From assembly GCF_027596085.1 (NCBI RefSeq), contig NC_072465.1, positions 7,296,102 through 7,360,101 on the forward strand: a stretch of 64,000 bases of DNA. The letters are read 5' to 3'. Source of the stretch: Anoplopoma fimbria (taxonomy: Eukaryota; Chordata; Actinopteri; Perciformes; Anoplopomatidae). Below are positions 47,785 through 61,525 of this stretch, one piece after another; positions within the stretch are counted from its first letter, which is position 1, and every line of letters begins with the position of its first letter. Below the pieces are notes generated by a model. The model worked only from the letters and a program-made list of their open reading frames with translations, was not told the DNA's origin and searched no databases. Made by a program: the position numbers and the translations under genes.

Positions 47785-48200
47785 GGTTGGCCCAACCTTT
47801 TTGTCCCTGACGCAGCCTCCACTGACGAAGCCTCAAACCACTTTGTTTTGCTTCGGAGCAACAAGCTGAAAGGAGCAGCTACACTATAACGCACACACAC
47901 AGTCCACTATGTCTTCCCAGCTGATGTGATGTCAGTGAGAGTCGGCGCTCTGGAGAGGCTGGAGCGCAGCAGCGTGCCTCAGGCTTGGTCCTGGGCCCTG
48001 GTCCAAAATACTGCCTCATAGTGAGGGGAGCGCAAGGGAGGGCAGGACAGAACCACAAGGCCCCTGCTACAGAGGGCCTCGTCTCCCCCATAAACACACA
48101 CAACACAACAAACTCTGGCCGGCCGCTCAATCTCTAAAGCCATAAACACTTTCCTCTGTTGCTCTATAAATTTTTGCTAAGCTAAGGCGAATGACTTCAT
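47785..48200 (-). promoter_or_regulatory. Presumed frmd4b 5' UTR and proximal promoter
   Basis: Immediately upstream of the frmd4b ATG. It is GC-richer than its surroundings up to about 48130, with no obvious TATA box. Inferred from position only; the transcription start is not determined. Confidence 0.4.
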
Positions 48201-51200
48201 TTTTTTATTTTGTTGTTTACTTTCAGCATGGATATCAAATTCATTGTCTGCAAACGGGTGTGGGAACGTTCTGTCACTTTGTCTGGGGGATGTGAGAGCA
48301 ATTTCCTGACGAGGCCAGACATCTCCACCCATCATATTCTGCAGGAACACTCAAAATAATTGGTCCTGTTTGTGTGGCAGAACTGACGGGGATAAAACTA
48401 AAAGAGAATCTGCAGGGGGAAAGAACGTTAAAGAGAGGCCTTGATGTAAGAACATGGAGGCTTGAAACTCACGACCAGACGTCTTCCTTTGCACAGCTGC
48501 AATCAATGAGCAAATGTTGCACACGGGCTGCACACCTGACTCAGATAAACAAGTTAGAGAATACTGAGAAAAGCCATCCAGGGAGGAGAGGCTGGTACAG
48601 CTCTTAGCGGAAACAACATCCTGCTGTTTGTTTATTTGACCCCCAATTTCCAAGAACGCCTGAGTGTCCTCAGTCCCAATGGTGCTGTTTCATTGAACGC
48701 CGTAAGTGTCATTGTCTCAGAGGATGTAGACTTGAGGTTAGAGCAGGCTTGTTGTTTTAATCAATAATTCCCGAAAACATGGCAAGGACAGTTAATAGTT
48801 GAGATGAGCCAGACTTTCTGGCTCATCAACTATTATTGAAGAGGCAGTGGAGCTGCTCATACAGTGACAAACTGTTACAGTCAGTTACAGAACTCTCCAT
48901 ATGTGCTCAGTCACCCAACGCTTTACACAAACAACAAATAAACAAAAGCTATAGCGCCTGTCATGCATCTAATTGCTTCTGTGCATGCAGTAACGCATGA
49001 GTGTATACATCTGGAAATCAATTACAGTGCCTATGCAGGCAGTGAACTGGCTACAGTGAGCAGTGACAGGCAGCTGGGACATTGGGTCTTTAATAAAAAA
49101 ATTAAAAGGTTTTATAAGCAATTATCAAATTCATCCAGGCACAAATGGATCGTGTACGCGCTTTACTCTAAGAAAGAAATAGTTCCGCATTTCGTGCTCG
49201 AGATCGACATGCTAGAGACAGTTAGCTAACCAGAACCTCTGAAGCCTTCTAGTTAATAAAGCAAATTCTGTGCAGTGACTTCTTGGAGTCTTGTTGTCAC
49301 AGTGAGGTTGCCTGGCAACTAGCGGAGGCTCAAGGAAGTGACTGCGCTCGACCAAGAAATAGTCCCGCAAATGACCTCCTTGTAAAGTCAGTGTTAACTC
49401 TCATTAAACGTTTCAATCGGTCTCTCTGCAATAACCTGCGACTTCAATGCTAACACTTAACAGATCAATTGATGGGGCTGCGATGTAAAACTCCTGCTGA
49501 ACGTAAACAAGGAACACTCTGCTGTTTGGTCCAATGACCATTTGATTAAAATGTATTCAGACAAGGCGACTGCGTGCTCAACAATGTTGACAAAAAGAAA
49601 GAAAAGCTTCGTTATTGCTATTCAACAATAAACGCAAAGTAAGAGAAGGAAAAAAAAGATTAAATATGGAGACAATAATTTAGTGTCTGTGCTGCAGCGA
49701 AGTTCAGTTTTATATCACAGAAGACCACAGTTCCAGCCACAACATGTATAATCAATACTACTCCAGTGGCATTAAATAAACAGCTCAAAAGAGATATTTT
49801 CACAGCAGGTCTGTTAGAAATTAGATTGTGCAATGGCTCAAACTGCAAGACAAAAGCTTAAATTAGTCAAGAGACCAATGCAGGGTTCGACATTATGTGT
49901 AAATCAGTTGGAAATCAAGTCAAGTCAATTTTTACTTGCCCCTATACAAATTGTTTTATTTATTAGTGGTTATTAAAAAACAACAAAGACTTAAGTAAAT
50001 TGTCATGTTTTTTAACTGCCTTGCTCTCAAACTAATATGCAAATATAGTTAGTGATTTGGCCATAGCCTCCCTAATGCCACCCAACTAAACTCCTGTTTC
50101 CAGGATAATTGAAATGTTTGCAGGTACTTCAGCACATAAACTTGGTCTTTGACACATGCCATTTTTATCTCAAGTGCCGGATCAGTTTTGTGCATGTGCA
50201 ACTCTCAACAGAAATGAGAAGTAAGCAAGATGGCACAAGTTTCAAGTTAAGCTTATTTATAGAGCACATTCAAAAACAACAAAAGTTGACCAAGGTGCTG
50301 TACAGAGGAAAACCACAATACAGAATACAAGAAGGCTCATTCCTTAGATATTTCCATCATCAGTTCTTCTTCTTCTAGCAACTCACTCGCCAGATTCCTT
50401 TGGAAAATAAATCCCAAACTGTCTGTGATTGGCAGTGAATCTCCTGAGATACTCTTTATCTTAAATACAAAAGACATTGTAAGCTTATTAATATATGCTG
50501 GCGGCTGTTATCAAAAAAATAATGTACAGAGTTAAACCAGAAATAATACTGACACAGCAAATGTGGTGTTAGAAGTTCATCCCTTTGGAGTGAAGAAAAT
50601 GTCTTAACAGGATTAAATACAATTGATGCTGTAATCCACCTCTGCAATTACTGGATGGCTCTATTTGTGGAAAACAGGATTTATCACCAGAGCCCTGTTT
50701 TGAAGCTAGATAGATGGAGCACACCCAGCTGACCATGATAAACACGGACAGATGTGCGAGGCCACAGCTGCCTGGAGCAACAGTGGCCGAGACAGCCTAA
50801 CATATGGTGGACACAAGCCGCTGCTGCTCATACTCATGATCGCCACGTGTTCTGGTCCACATAATGTTCATAAATACAGAATTTCTGATGCATCTGGTAT
50901 CTCATTTCTGAGTTGAGCTCACACGCACTCTTAAAATACTTGCCAACATTCCACTTGTATGATTTATTTATTACATTTAGAAATATGCAATTAACAATCA
51001 ATTAAAAGTATTATTTTTTTAAAATATGTGAAATGACTTGAATATAGTCATTGCAGTGTAGGGAAACAAACAAAATACTGGTTCTATTTCAATGTAAGGA
51101 CATGAAAGCATTGTCTCGGCAGCCACGCACATTTCTAGTGAACACACACTCTCACAGACACGTATGCCAAATGCCTGCAGGCGGCAGATAATCCCAGTAG

Positions 51201-54200
51201 ATTTCCACGCTCTATACTGGGGGTTTCGGCGAGGTGAAGATGTAGGAAGAAGCATCGACCTCGGCTAGAATCAATCCGTGGGAGTCTACGCTCAGAGAGG
51301 GCATCCCATGGGAAAGTAGGAATTAACTGTCTGCTCTAACTCTGAGAGACGAACAATAAGCACTGTCTGATCCTCAAGTTGTCTGTTTATAAGTGGCCAT
51401 GTCTCAGGGCTCTCTTTAGCATCTTTTACTTATAATATACGTGTATCATTATCTTCCATAACTTCTTATAAAACCCTCATCAACAGATTTTGGGATTTCA
51501 GTGGATATTATCACTCTAAAGTGGTGACTGTCATAATTAACATGTGAGCTTACTAGCACGTCCTCATACCCAAATGACATAATAGGAAGTTTGCCAATGA
51601 CTAACAAAACAACATATAGAACCGTACCAGCAACAGTCACAGTTTTAAACACGTATTATCGTTGTGAATTAAAACAAAAGTACATGAATAGGTTCAGGAA
51701 GAGATCTTGTTTTGAGATAAAAAATTGTTGTTTGTTATGTTACTTAGGTTAGGAATGTAAATTAAGTATGTAAATTTAAATAAATTAACGTTGACTTTTG
51801 GTATTATGAAGTAGACACAAACAGTGGTCTCCTGGGTGAAAACAACCTCAACTCTACGCGGACATTGTGGCTCTTTGAACTACGTCACCTGACATTCTCC
51901 TTTGCTCCAGCAATAATTATTACATGGCTGTTGTTTTTTTTCGTAAAAACTAACAGTTGCCTGTTTACTCATCCACTAGACACGTAGCAACGTTATCATT
52001 CATTTGGAGTTGTGTCTTTGTCATAATGCAATGTCAAATATTCACTCTTATCTTAGCTCTGGTTTGGTCTCCAACACTTAACTGGGTTCTTAGCCATTAA
52101 ACCCTCCATTTTGTTCATTAGCTAGTCATTAACTTTGTCAGTCCAATAAAAAGCAGTGAACCACAACAGTTTACACATCCAACAGACAAATTCTTATTTC
52201 TCTCTAGCTTAGGAAGATAATATTTGTTCTACTTATCCGGTGCTGAATTCTCCATGTCCACCAGCTAGTCACTAACGTTTTCTTGGAGCTGAGCTTCTTT
52301 GCTCTGTAGAACTGAGGGGAACTGCAAAGTCAAGTGATAATTCTCTGTGGATGTGACACTATGAACAACCCGTTTCACATTAGTTTTTGAGTCATTGTTC
52401 GTTTTTAAAATATTGATGATAGCAGCTTTAAGCTATGCGTGTGAACTAATTAATATAATGACTTAATGTTCTTTGATTTCACACTGACAAATCCACAATT
52501 AAATGCTCCAACACTTAAGCTAAACAAGCTGTGTTGTAACATTTTGGAGTACAAGAATGAGAAATTATAGTTTTTAAGTGCTCTTCTTAGAACTATCTTT
52601 ACACAGGCAGCGTTCATTGTAACTCAGAATACATGGCTGCTGTCTCCCACCTCTCCCCGTCTCCAGCCTGGCACCACGGCGGACAACACCATGACCTCAC
52701 ACTGCCGTCCGTCACCCCCTCTGATGTCCCTCGAGTGTCACTCCATTTCTCTACTCACAGTCATGTGCTGCACACTTAAAGGCTCATTCTTTTCAAGCTG
52801 TTGTTTTACTTTCCCTCTCTGGCGTAGCACAATCAACTGTTGTGGGAGTGCGGCTGTGGTTGACGTCCTCAGTGTTCACGCTGCAGTGCCCCTTTACAGC
52901 CAGGAGATGGGGAAATCGAGTGTCTCAGACAACCCTCGGGGGCTAAAAAGGGGAAATACATTTAGTGCTCGAAATTGTTTCGTAAATTATGCTGTCTGGA
53001 GGGGTTTTCTATTATCTTTATGCCAATGTCACGCCCTTTTTCCCTAATAGAAGGGCCTCATTCCACTTTGCGATGCCCAGATTGAAAGTTTTAATAGGAA
53101 TACAGAAAGGCAGGCTGTTACAATTTAGCCCCACTGCTTTGTTTAGTCCCAGAAGTTCAGTATTAATAGGCCCGAATCTGTTGAGAATACAAGGCACGGC
53201 ATGACAGGGGCAGCCGCGCTGCCAAGATCATCACACTTCACCCTGTCCCTGGGCTCACTTCAACGTGGGACGGCAATTACCATGTACAGTAAGCGGTAGA
53301 TTAATTGTCTAAAAGGGGAAGGCCTCCGAGTGATCATAGCGGAGCCTGAGCGGAACGGGGGAACAGCTGTCACCCACACGGGCCTGCAGCTGACACGCTG
53401 AATGGAAGACGTTCTGTGCAGTGTGCCCGGCACGCTCCTTAAACCACACACACACACACATGCATGATTGTGGTTAGTTATAACGTCCTTGCCTCACAGG
53501 ACCCTGCCTGCTCGCTTGTCACGCTTCCCGGCTGTCACTCGTGGTTAGAAATGGAGCAGGTGGACACAGCTGTCAGAAATCACGAAACTGGGAGGGCGAT
53601 TTGTAGTCATACATCATAGATGAACAGATTAAGTTAATTAAACATGAAAGGGGGCCATCTCTGCTCATGTATAGAGCATGACCCACATTTTTATTTTACG
53701 TAATGGGCTCTGCTACTGCATGCCTGATGTGTGAGTAGCCAGAAAATAAAATTATGTGGCTAGTGTCTGCTTTTGCTGTAGCTAATTCTCTCCTAGTCAC
53801 ATGCTTTGACAGCCTTAAATCGACACAAAAGGAACCACAATTCTTTTTTACAACATGTCTACCCTGAGGTCTTTGGATTTTTTGACAAACGTGCCAGTGA
53901 GTGAGAGATTGCCATTATACATCTTGACAGAAATTGTCACTGCATCTGTTTAAAAAACAAAAGACATCTTAATTACAGCCAATTAATACCATGTGATAGA
54001 GCTCCATTTGGCAAATGAATGGCGAGACAGAAAAGCTTTTTTTGTGCTCTTTCGACGGTACAGTCAAGCCCAGCTTTGTGTTGCCAGGCGGGGGGTAGAG
54101 AAAGAAAAGAGGGCAGGGAAAGAGGCGAGGGCTCATCGGTTGCATCCGGGGAGTTGTGGTCAAATCCTCTTGCTGTACGGGACGATGCTCAGGGGCTCGC

Positions 54201-55003
54201 TCCAGGCCACAGGCCACAACAAACCATGTGTGTGTGTGTGTATAAACCAGATGCCATGGAGAGGAGGAGGTCAGAGGGGGGGGCAGAGGCCACAGCAGCA
54301 GCCTCACACTGTCTGTCGCGAGGGACCGCGGGTGCTCAGATTTGTCCAGACATTTCTTAGAAGGAGCACAAAGAGCCTGTGTCATTAGTTTTCAATATCA
54401 TAGCCCAGTGATGGAAAATATGAATGGCCACTGTGGGCATCTCCACGGGCGTGCGAAATGAAACAAAGAGAAAGCAAGGGAGATGAAGCAGGGGAGGGGG
54501 AGGGGAAGAGACACCAACAGTGAGGGGCTTTAATGAGCCTTGAGGCGGCGGAGGGGGTGAAATTATTGCAGGGAGAAAAAAAAAAGAATGATTCAAAATT
54601 GTTGTTGTGAAGAGTGTTGAACTGGTATTGTCCCTGAAACAAAAAATAAATACAAAGAGGGCTTAAGGTCTGAGATTGAGGAGATATTTAAAAAGCATTC
54701 CCATGTTTATGATTAATTACTTTGTTTGGTTGTCATGTTACAAACCATCATAGTTCACCTATAGTTCACTTTGAATAACAGCACAAAGCTTTTTTCATAC
54801 AGAGCTTTGCTGGGAATTACCCTAACTTAATAGGACTTGAAAAAACATTAGTAATCTCTTTAATTGCTATCCATAATATTAAATGACGCCTCAGGGAGAC
54901 TGTCTGGAGATCAAGGAAAAGACCTCAGTCCTTTTTAATCTTCCAAATATACCAGTTTAAGGACCACACAGCAAAAACTGAACCTCAACTTTTAGCTAAA
55001 CGA
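48201..55003. other. Upstream flank of frmd4b without a recognised gene
   Basis: No splice-framed coding segment or family signature is seen. It contains repeat fragments at about 49905-49965 and 50235-50330, and non-repetitive-looking blocks at about 52900-53290 and 53580-54060 with homeodomain-type TAATTA words. Short open frames are not credible genes. Confidence 0.55.
50235..50330 (+). repeat. Teleost interspersed repeat fragment
   Basis: Contains TTCAAGTTAAGCTTATTTATAG, AGCACATTCAAAAACAACA and GACCAAGGTGCTGTACAG, resembling the common fish repeat phrase 'TCAAGTTTATTTATATAGCACATTT...AAAGTGCTTTACA'. Family not assigned. The open frame running through it is not a gene. Confidence 0.5.
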
Positions 55004-55390
55004 GCCTGAAGCCATGCTAGCTTGCCTGTGAGACGGTTAGGCTACTCACGCACAGTGGTGCTTTGAGCTAAATGATAACATTGTCATGCTTAGCCAACGT
55101 TAGCAGGTATCTTATTTACAATGTTCACCATTTTGGTTTGGCTTGTTAATATGCTTACATTTGCTACCTAGCGCTAAACACAAAGAACAATGAGGCTGAT
55201 GGCGGTGTCATTAGTTTTACAGATATTTGCTCATTAACTCAATGGCTCAGCGACCTGATGAAAAGTCAGATTTTATGGCAATTTGTCCAATAGTTGTCGA
55301 GACCATTGAGCCTGAAACAGTGTTAGAACCACTGACTAGCAAAAAAACATTACCATCCCTAGAGCTGCACTGTTAGCTTGGCTAAAAACA
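55004..55390 (+). repeat. Interspersed repeat (copy 2 of the 3818-4565 family)
   Basis: Same orientation and same order of phrases as the copy at 3818-4565 (GGTGCTTTGAGCTAA, CTAAACACAAAG, GGCTGATGGCGGTGTCA, CCAATAGTTGTCGAGAC, CCATCCCTAGAGC, TTGGCTAAAAA). It lacks most of the internal ATTCATCCTCT units, so this is an internally deleted or simpler version. Confidence 0.7.
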
Positions 55391-56329
55391 CAAGGTACTC
55401 CCCGTTTTGCCTCCCTATAGTGGTATAAAATCCTATTTGTGGATGTTCACTTTAATTGGTAAAATGTTGCATATTGGCTCTTTGTAATCTGGTTTTAAGA
55501 ACTGGGGTAATTGGTTTAATCTGATACCAGAAATTGAGCTCTTAATACATGTTAAGGGCTGCAAGGGTTATAGCCCCCTTCAATTAAACCAATACATTTC
55601 CATGCTCTATAGACACGCTGAAGTGTCTAAATCCATTTTACCACAGCAATTAGCAGAGCTCTGGCAGTTGATATCTGCATTCAGATGATGTAGCCCATGG
55701 TTTATCACTCTCAATCCAATTTACTGACTTCATAATCAGATCAGAAACATGGCCTTATCTGGCCAGATAACACAAGTCTGAGAATTCACAACCGATCTGG
55801 ATACTGTATGTTGAAAACTGCATTCGTGTAGCCAATGTGCTGTGTAGACAAACTATAGAACCAGTATGGCACAAGCAGACATCACTTTGAAACAAACGTG
55901 TAAAAGCCACTTGTCCCTTGCCACTTTCATGTCAGTTTTATTAAGCCACCAATAAGGAAGAAAACCTCTATTTTGGTCCTGCTGTATATGAACACAAAAA
56001 GCTCTCAGTGGGCTGAAAGCTCTCAAAGATTCCAGCTCTGTCAGAGTGATTTCAGTAGGTGCCATGATTTCAAAGGGCGGGTGACTTCACTGGGAGTCAA
56101 ATGGGGATTTAAAAGTATGTAGAGCTTGTAGAAGAAAAGGCCTAGAAACAGAGCATCTGTTCCTGCTTTACTGCTGCTAGAACGCCTAATTCAGTACTTT
56201 TACTGTGACTACACCATCACATATTCTGAAGCAGCTGCTACACTGCAGATGGAAAACATCTCATTGCTTTTCAATATTTTATTGGTTAGAAAGACTGTTC
56301 CAACAAAAGAGAATGAAAAAATCAGTCTA
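55391..56329. other. Intergenic stretch, nothing recognised
   Basis: AT-rich flank DNA between two repeat copies. No gene, RNA or regulatory element can be supported. Confidence 0.55.
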
Positions 56330-56790
56330 TAGGAACTTAAAGCTGCACTTATGCAACTTATATTTCCATATTTACAATGGTCTACATCACTATGTAATAA
56401 TATAAAAGTGGACAATTATTGCCTGACTCTGCAGTTCTCCTCAGCTGCTCAACGGAGCGTTTTACAATATTTCAGCTAATCAATTTGGGTTTTAGAGCCA
56501 GCAACTTGTTTTGGTTCACTCTCACGGCTATCATCAAGTTGTTTTCAACTCGCAGCAGTCAGCTGCTTTATGCCCCATCACCAAATGTCACACAGACAAA
56601 CTAAGCAACTACAGAATGAAAAACAATTGACAATCTAGCTAGCAAAAAAAGAGTCAATTTTGTAAGGACTTGGAGGAGACCAAAAGAGAACTAAAAGTAG
56701 AGTGAATTAGTGATGCATTGACTTAAATGCATCGGGGGGATACAAATGAACGCTAATGTTGCTTTGTGTCTGCTGCATGAGTAAAACACT
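56330..56790 (+). repeat. Probable interspersed repeat, unnamed
   Basis: Contains TTTCAGCTAATCAATTTGGG, TTTAGAGCCAGCAACTTG, TTTTGGTTCACTCTCACGGC, CACCAAATGTCACACAGA, AATCTAGCTAGC and GGACTTGGAGGAGACC in order. I remember this order as a teleost dispersed repeat. No coding capacity. The assignment relies on memory. Confidence 0.45.
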
Positions 56791-59700
56791 TTTTGCTAAC
56801 ATCACTTCTTAAATTGGAATATTTCATTGAGTACTGTGTTTTATGTCTAATTACTGATTCTCTTTCAGTGGCAGCCCTACAGTAGTTTGAGACCATCTGT
56901 ATGCTGATCATTTTTACCAGCATGCACTGTGAAAGTATTACCAGGGGATGGCAGTAATTTCATTTTAGCCATTCCAGTGGATCATCTGTCATCTGAACAA
57001 TAAAATAAATTTCAGGGGATCCTTGCTAATCATGGTACGAGCCAAATAATGTCAACCACAGTACAGCGAGAAATGTCAAGCCATGGCATCTGGCTTCATA
57101 TCAGAGTTTCAACTAATTGTTTGAATAGAAACTAAAATACTTATGAATTATTTCTGCAATAACCTTCCTCTAAACCATTAGATGGTTTAATTGTTTAGAG
57201 GATTAAATCTATGATGCGTATGTAAGAAATATGAAGGTGAAGTGGAAATTATTCTTTTAATACACATAACCATTAAGCTATCCAATTTCTCAAGTAGGGC
57301 TGTGAATAATGATAGTTATTTCATATTACATTAATCTAAACCAATAGTCCAAATATATTGAATTTACATTGATATAAAACCGAGAAAATCACAAATCCTG
57401 ACATTTGAAAGGTGAAACAATAAAGGTTTGGCATTCTGCTTTGGAAAGTTGATAAATGATTGCTCATTTATCTCCTAATCATTTAAGCATTTCTGTCAAG
57501 TAAACATTTCAGTTCCCAGTCTGGTTTGGAAGACATAAATGGATGTATCTGCACATGTTCTAACACCACCATTGGGACCATTTCCCCAGCCTAACCAACC
57601 ACTGCCTTCCCCTGGGGATACACTATTATCTTTCCTCTCAGTGTGCTTGACACCTGTTTCAACTTTGCCCTGCAAACCACGTCCAGTCCAGTCCACAGTA
57701 TCACCAAACACTGTCCAGAACATCAGTCATTTCTGCACATTGACTACAACTCGAGAGGCTAATGTTGCTCACGGACACGTTAATATGTTGTGTTGAGACA
57801 AGTGTGAAAATGAATGGGCTGTAATACGTAGGTATCCCACAAAATCAATTAGTATGTAATCCACCTAATCATGAACCAGGAAGTATAAGACCGCAAAAAA
57901 ACACACAGTTGGGTTGGTAGGTCAATAGGTCAAACCAGAACAGTAGTTCTTCAGTCAGGAGACAGCTTTTAGTTCCCTGTGTGAAACAAGAAGTCAACGT
58001 TGATTTATTTCTCATGTTACTTCCGTTCTAAAGTATGGCCACTTCCGTAGTTATTTCATACCAAACCACAACCACAATTTATTTTTAAAAAGACTGTATC
58101 CATGTTATGAGCAGAAATTGACATGTGTTGCTGGACTCTGTTGGGAAAACGCACAAAAAATGAGGAGTCACTTTTTTCACAAGATATCATATGAACTGTT
58201 GCATGAGGATACATTGCACAATAGAGTGCAGTACAGTAGGTGAAAGGGTATACACACACTCATACAGGTAACCCATGTGTTTCAAAAGGAAGTAGCCGAG
58301 CCTCTTAGGAACACAATGCAACCTTGAAAAGACCTCAAGATCAAAGGCCGCCTTTCCTATGGGCTTTCCTCTGACATGTTTCCTCGCCATTGTGTCACCA
58401 CACACCTACGTCTGTCCACCACGTTACGACTAACATGCAGTCTCTCTCTCTCTGTCCCTGTCACAGAGCTCAGAGCAGCCTGCCTTAGATGACCAGTGGG
58501 GTGCTCGGTTTCGGTCCACGGGGCAGGTGATAATGAATCCCCCCCACCCCACACACACACACTTCTCCCCCTCATCCCAAACTGCAGCGGTGAAGGTGAC
58601 TGCAGCTGGATGATTTCTTTCTTTCTAAACTGCAGGGGATGTGAGCTAGTGTCGGTGTAGGTGTGGGTTTTCAGTCTTAACCCAGTGAAAAAGGAAGCTC
58701 ACATAACATTCCATTAATGATGAGCACCTATATACACGCCACACCCTAACGACACCTGCAGTGTAAATCCGCTGACAATGCGAACCCAAACAAAATTAAC
58801 TCATTTAGGCAAGGGTGGGAAATGAGAAGAATCGAGCACATCGACTCAACAGGAAATTACTTTGTGGGGGGTTCGTGAGCATCACATATTCAGAGAAGTG
58901 TTTCTCCTTACCAGGGCCCCATCCCTTCTGGCTCTAAACATGGGAAAAGGCGTCGAGCACTATTGATCACTGTAGAGCCCAGGCTGTGGGGTACATCTCC
59001 TCGATTTATTTTTCCGGCTCGACACCATGTACCTTTTCTGTTCATGCCTGAGAGGGTAATAATAGCAGCTCGGGCCCTTTTCCGTCCACTCCCCCTCCTC
59101 CTTTACTTTACACACACACACAAACTCTCACACACACACTCACAGTGGAGGGAGTTTCATTCCGGTCATTACCATGTAGGCTTTCAAACATCCCCTCAAA
59201 ATCATCATCACACAGGTCTCCTGTTGTGGGTGTGTGGGTGTGCATGTGATCTGTCTAGAGTATGTTTAAGAGGAAAATTGGTAAAAAAAAAAGAAAATGG
59301 AGAGCGATCACAAGTGAGGGATGGATGGATAGAGGCACACAAGCAGCATAATTACAGTGGAGACCCCCCCCTCTTCCTCCCCCTTCCTATCTTTTCGGAA
59401 CCTCGCAGGCAAGCCAACAGCGGCACAGACAGAGGAAAAGGGTGGTGGAGGGCTTTGCTTTGTTGTGATTTTCATTTTCTCTGCCTCACAGCAATTACAT
59501 CCCATAGAAACATGAGGAGGAGGAGGAGGAAGAGGAGAACACAAACAGAAAAAGAGGGATATTCTGCTCTGGAGTGAAACGCTGCACAGATCTGTTGGGT
59601 TCAAGGCTGCCTCTTCTGCCTGAGGTTGTGGATGAACCCACCAGGAAGCAGGTGTTCCCTCTGCTAGGATCTATTTCTCACCTGCCTGTGCAGCAGCGCA

Positions 59701-61090
59701 CCGTATTTAGATTTTTAGATACGGAATAGTTCGGTTAACTAGGACATTTATATGGTGAACACCAGGAGGGACACAACAATATATTTTTTTCAAGATGTTT
59801 CCTTTGAAAAAATGACTTCTTTATCCCTTAAAAACTGTCATCCCCTGTTTTAACCAGCTTTGCGTTAACCAACACATACAGGAGACTCAAAGATTAAGTA
59901 CTAGGTCATAAAACCTGCAAGGTAAAAGTGTTTGTACACAATTAATTATAGGAATGGCTGTAAAAAGGTTGTTTGAAGAATGAAAAACAAGAGCTTGAGA
60001 AAAAAGTACAATTCTTGACATTTTTTTTAATTTTCAGCTGAATTGCAGGTGCTGTAGTTTCTGTAAATTTTCTGACAATTTGAAATCCACACCAAGGTTT
60101 TCACTCAAATCTTTGCTGTCAAAAAACATTTAACATTTAACCCCAACAGTCTTAGGTTTGTGGGAATTAGGCCGCTCTGTAGGAACAATAAAAATAACAT
60201 TACAATGTTTTTTAAAAATGTACCATTCCTGTGTAGACACATTGAGTGAAATGCATGACATACAGTTGAGGAAGGTTATGTCGTACAGCTACATTTTTGG
60301 TATCAGGCATTAATTGCCAATGTGATATTTGATGATGATCATCAAAAATGAGTTTTTCGTCTGTAACAGAAACTCTGGATTGAGTTTGTCATAGATTTTA
60401 ACACAGGTTCCTTTATGAATAATGATTTTGCCATCTTCAGTTCGAAACATTGTTTAAAAACTTAAATAAGGCATAAGCAGCTGTACTTCATTTTCATACC
60501 TTTTGGCTTTATTTCACCTGTAATGTGTTTGAGGGAAATTAATTTGACTAAATTGAATACATAGATTCATATTATGTTGCTATCAAAGCTGAACATAACC
60601 TCTACATATTTCCATCTTCAGAAATCACAAATATTTTTTATTACTGAAGAGTAAAGCAATGAAAAAGTCTACAATTTGCTTTCTGTGTCATTAAAAAGGT
60701 TGTCACAAATGATGAGGAATAACCAGCCTAGTGGTTCAACTAATTTGTATAGGTTGTCGTTCTGGCATAAAGCATGCACTGTTAGAATTGTGATTAATTT
60801 CCCGCTAACATTCCCCCGGGACAAGGGGCTTTTACTCTGAAGTGCTCGGGTCAATAGCCACTGATACCCATGGGTAACCTATAAATCCATCCTTGTGTCC
60901 ATTCTTTAAATAATTCATAAGGAAGAGGGGTTGAGCGCTGCATTTCAAGGGGAATTTGTCTGTCGTCAAACAGATTGTAGCTTGTTTTAATGCAGTCTCT
61001 TTCATCTAAATGATATGGAAACCAGCTCCCAGAGGAATTAGCAACCAGCTGAGAGCCACTCTCTGGGGCTGATGCTAATGTTTTCTGTTG
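56791..61090. other. Intergenic flank without a recognised gene
   Basis: No coding segment is supported. The 204-codon plus-strand frame at 58963-59577 is built of CA-repeat (THTH), poly-Arg (AGG)n and polypyrimidine codons and has no domain, so I do not call it. Short CA runs lie near 58550 and 59110, and an AGG run near 59515. Confidence 0.55.
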
Positions 61091-61145
61091 TATTCTGAAG
61101 GGGAATAAACACAAAAACAAACCCTGAACATCATAATCCACTACA
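61091..61145 (+). repeat. 55-bp direct repeat, left copy
   Basis: ATTCTGAAG(G/T)GGAATAAACAC through AACATCATAATCCACTACAA recurs at 61470-61525 with about one mismatch. The two copies bracket a segment of about 325 bp that includes the larger duplicated block starting at 61146. Confidence 0.9.
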
Positions 61146-61418
61146 AGCAGACCAGCTGACCACAGAGCCAAAACAGAAAAGAGGATTTTTTACTTTAAAA
61201 CAGACAAAAAGTACATATTTTTCCTCTCATCCTTTTGGTTTAAGGTGCATCACTGTGGTGTCAACATCTGTCTCAAAGTGATGTGCTCGATCGGCCAAAT
61301 AACCATTAACAATTTAAATAGAAGTTTCCCACCAGAAAAGCACTTCTGTTGACATGTCAACAGTTCAACACACATGCTGACATTCAGGCAGCAGAAGTCA
61401 AGTAAAAGACATGTAGGC
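61146..61418 (+). repeat. Duplicated block, copy A, with 18-bp palindrome
   Basis: Aligns to 63725-64000 at a spacing of 2579-2582 bp with essentially one short diverged patch near 61222-61236. Contains the perfect palindrome CTGTTGACATGTCAACAG at 61346-61363. No open frame of note and no recognised transposon family. Copy B runs off the window edge, so the full length is unknown. Confidence 0.92.
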
Positions 61419-61469
61419 TGCCAGTTCACAGGAGGCGTGGATACATTTCTACTCAAACAGAGCAAAATG

Positions 61470-61525
61470 ATTCTGAAGTGGAATAAACACAAAAACAAAC
61501 CCTGAACATCATAATCCACTACAAC
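61470..61525 (+). repeat. 55-bp direct repeat, right copy
   Basis: Matches 61091-61145 almost exactly and is followed by CACCACATTAAAGG instead of the block that follows the left copy. Confidence 0.9.

Noticed and set aside
58963..59577. A 204-codon plus-strand open frame
   Set aside because: Its sequence is made of CA-repeat (THTH), poly-Arg from AGG repeats and polypyrimidine codons, with no domain or signal; chance frame in low-complexity DNA.
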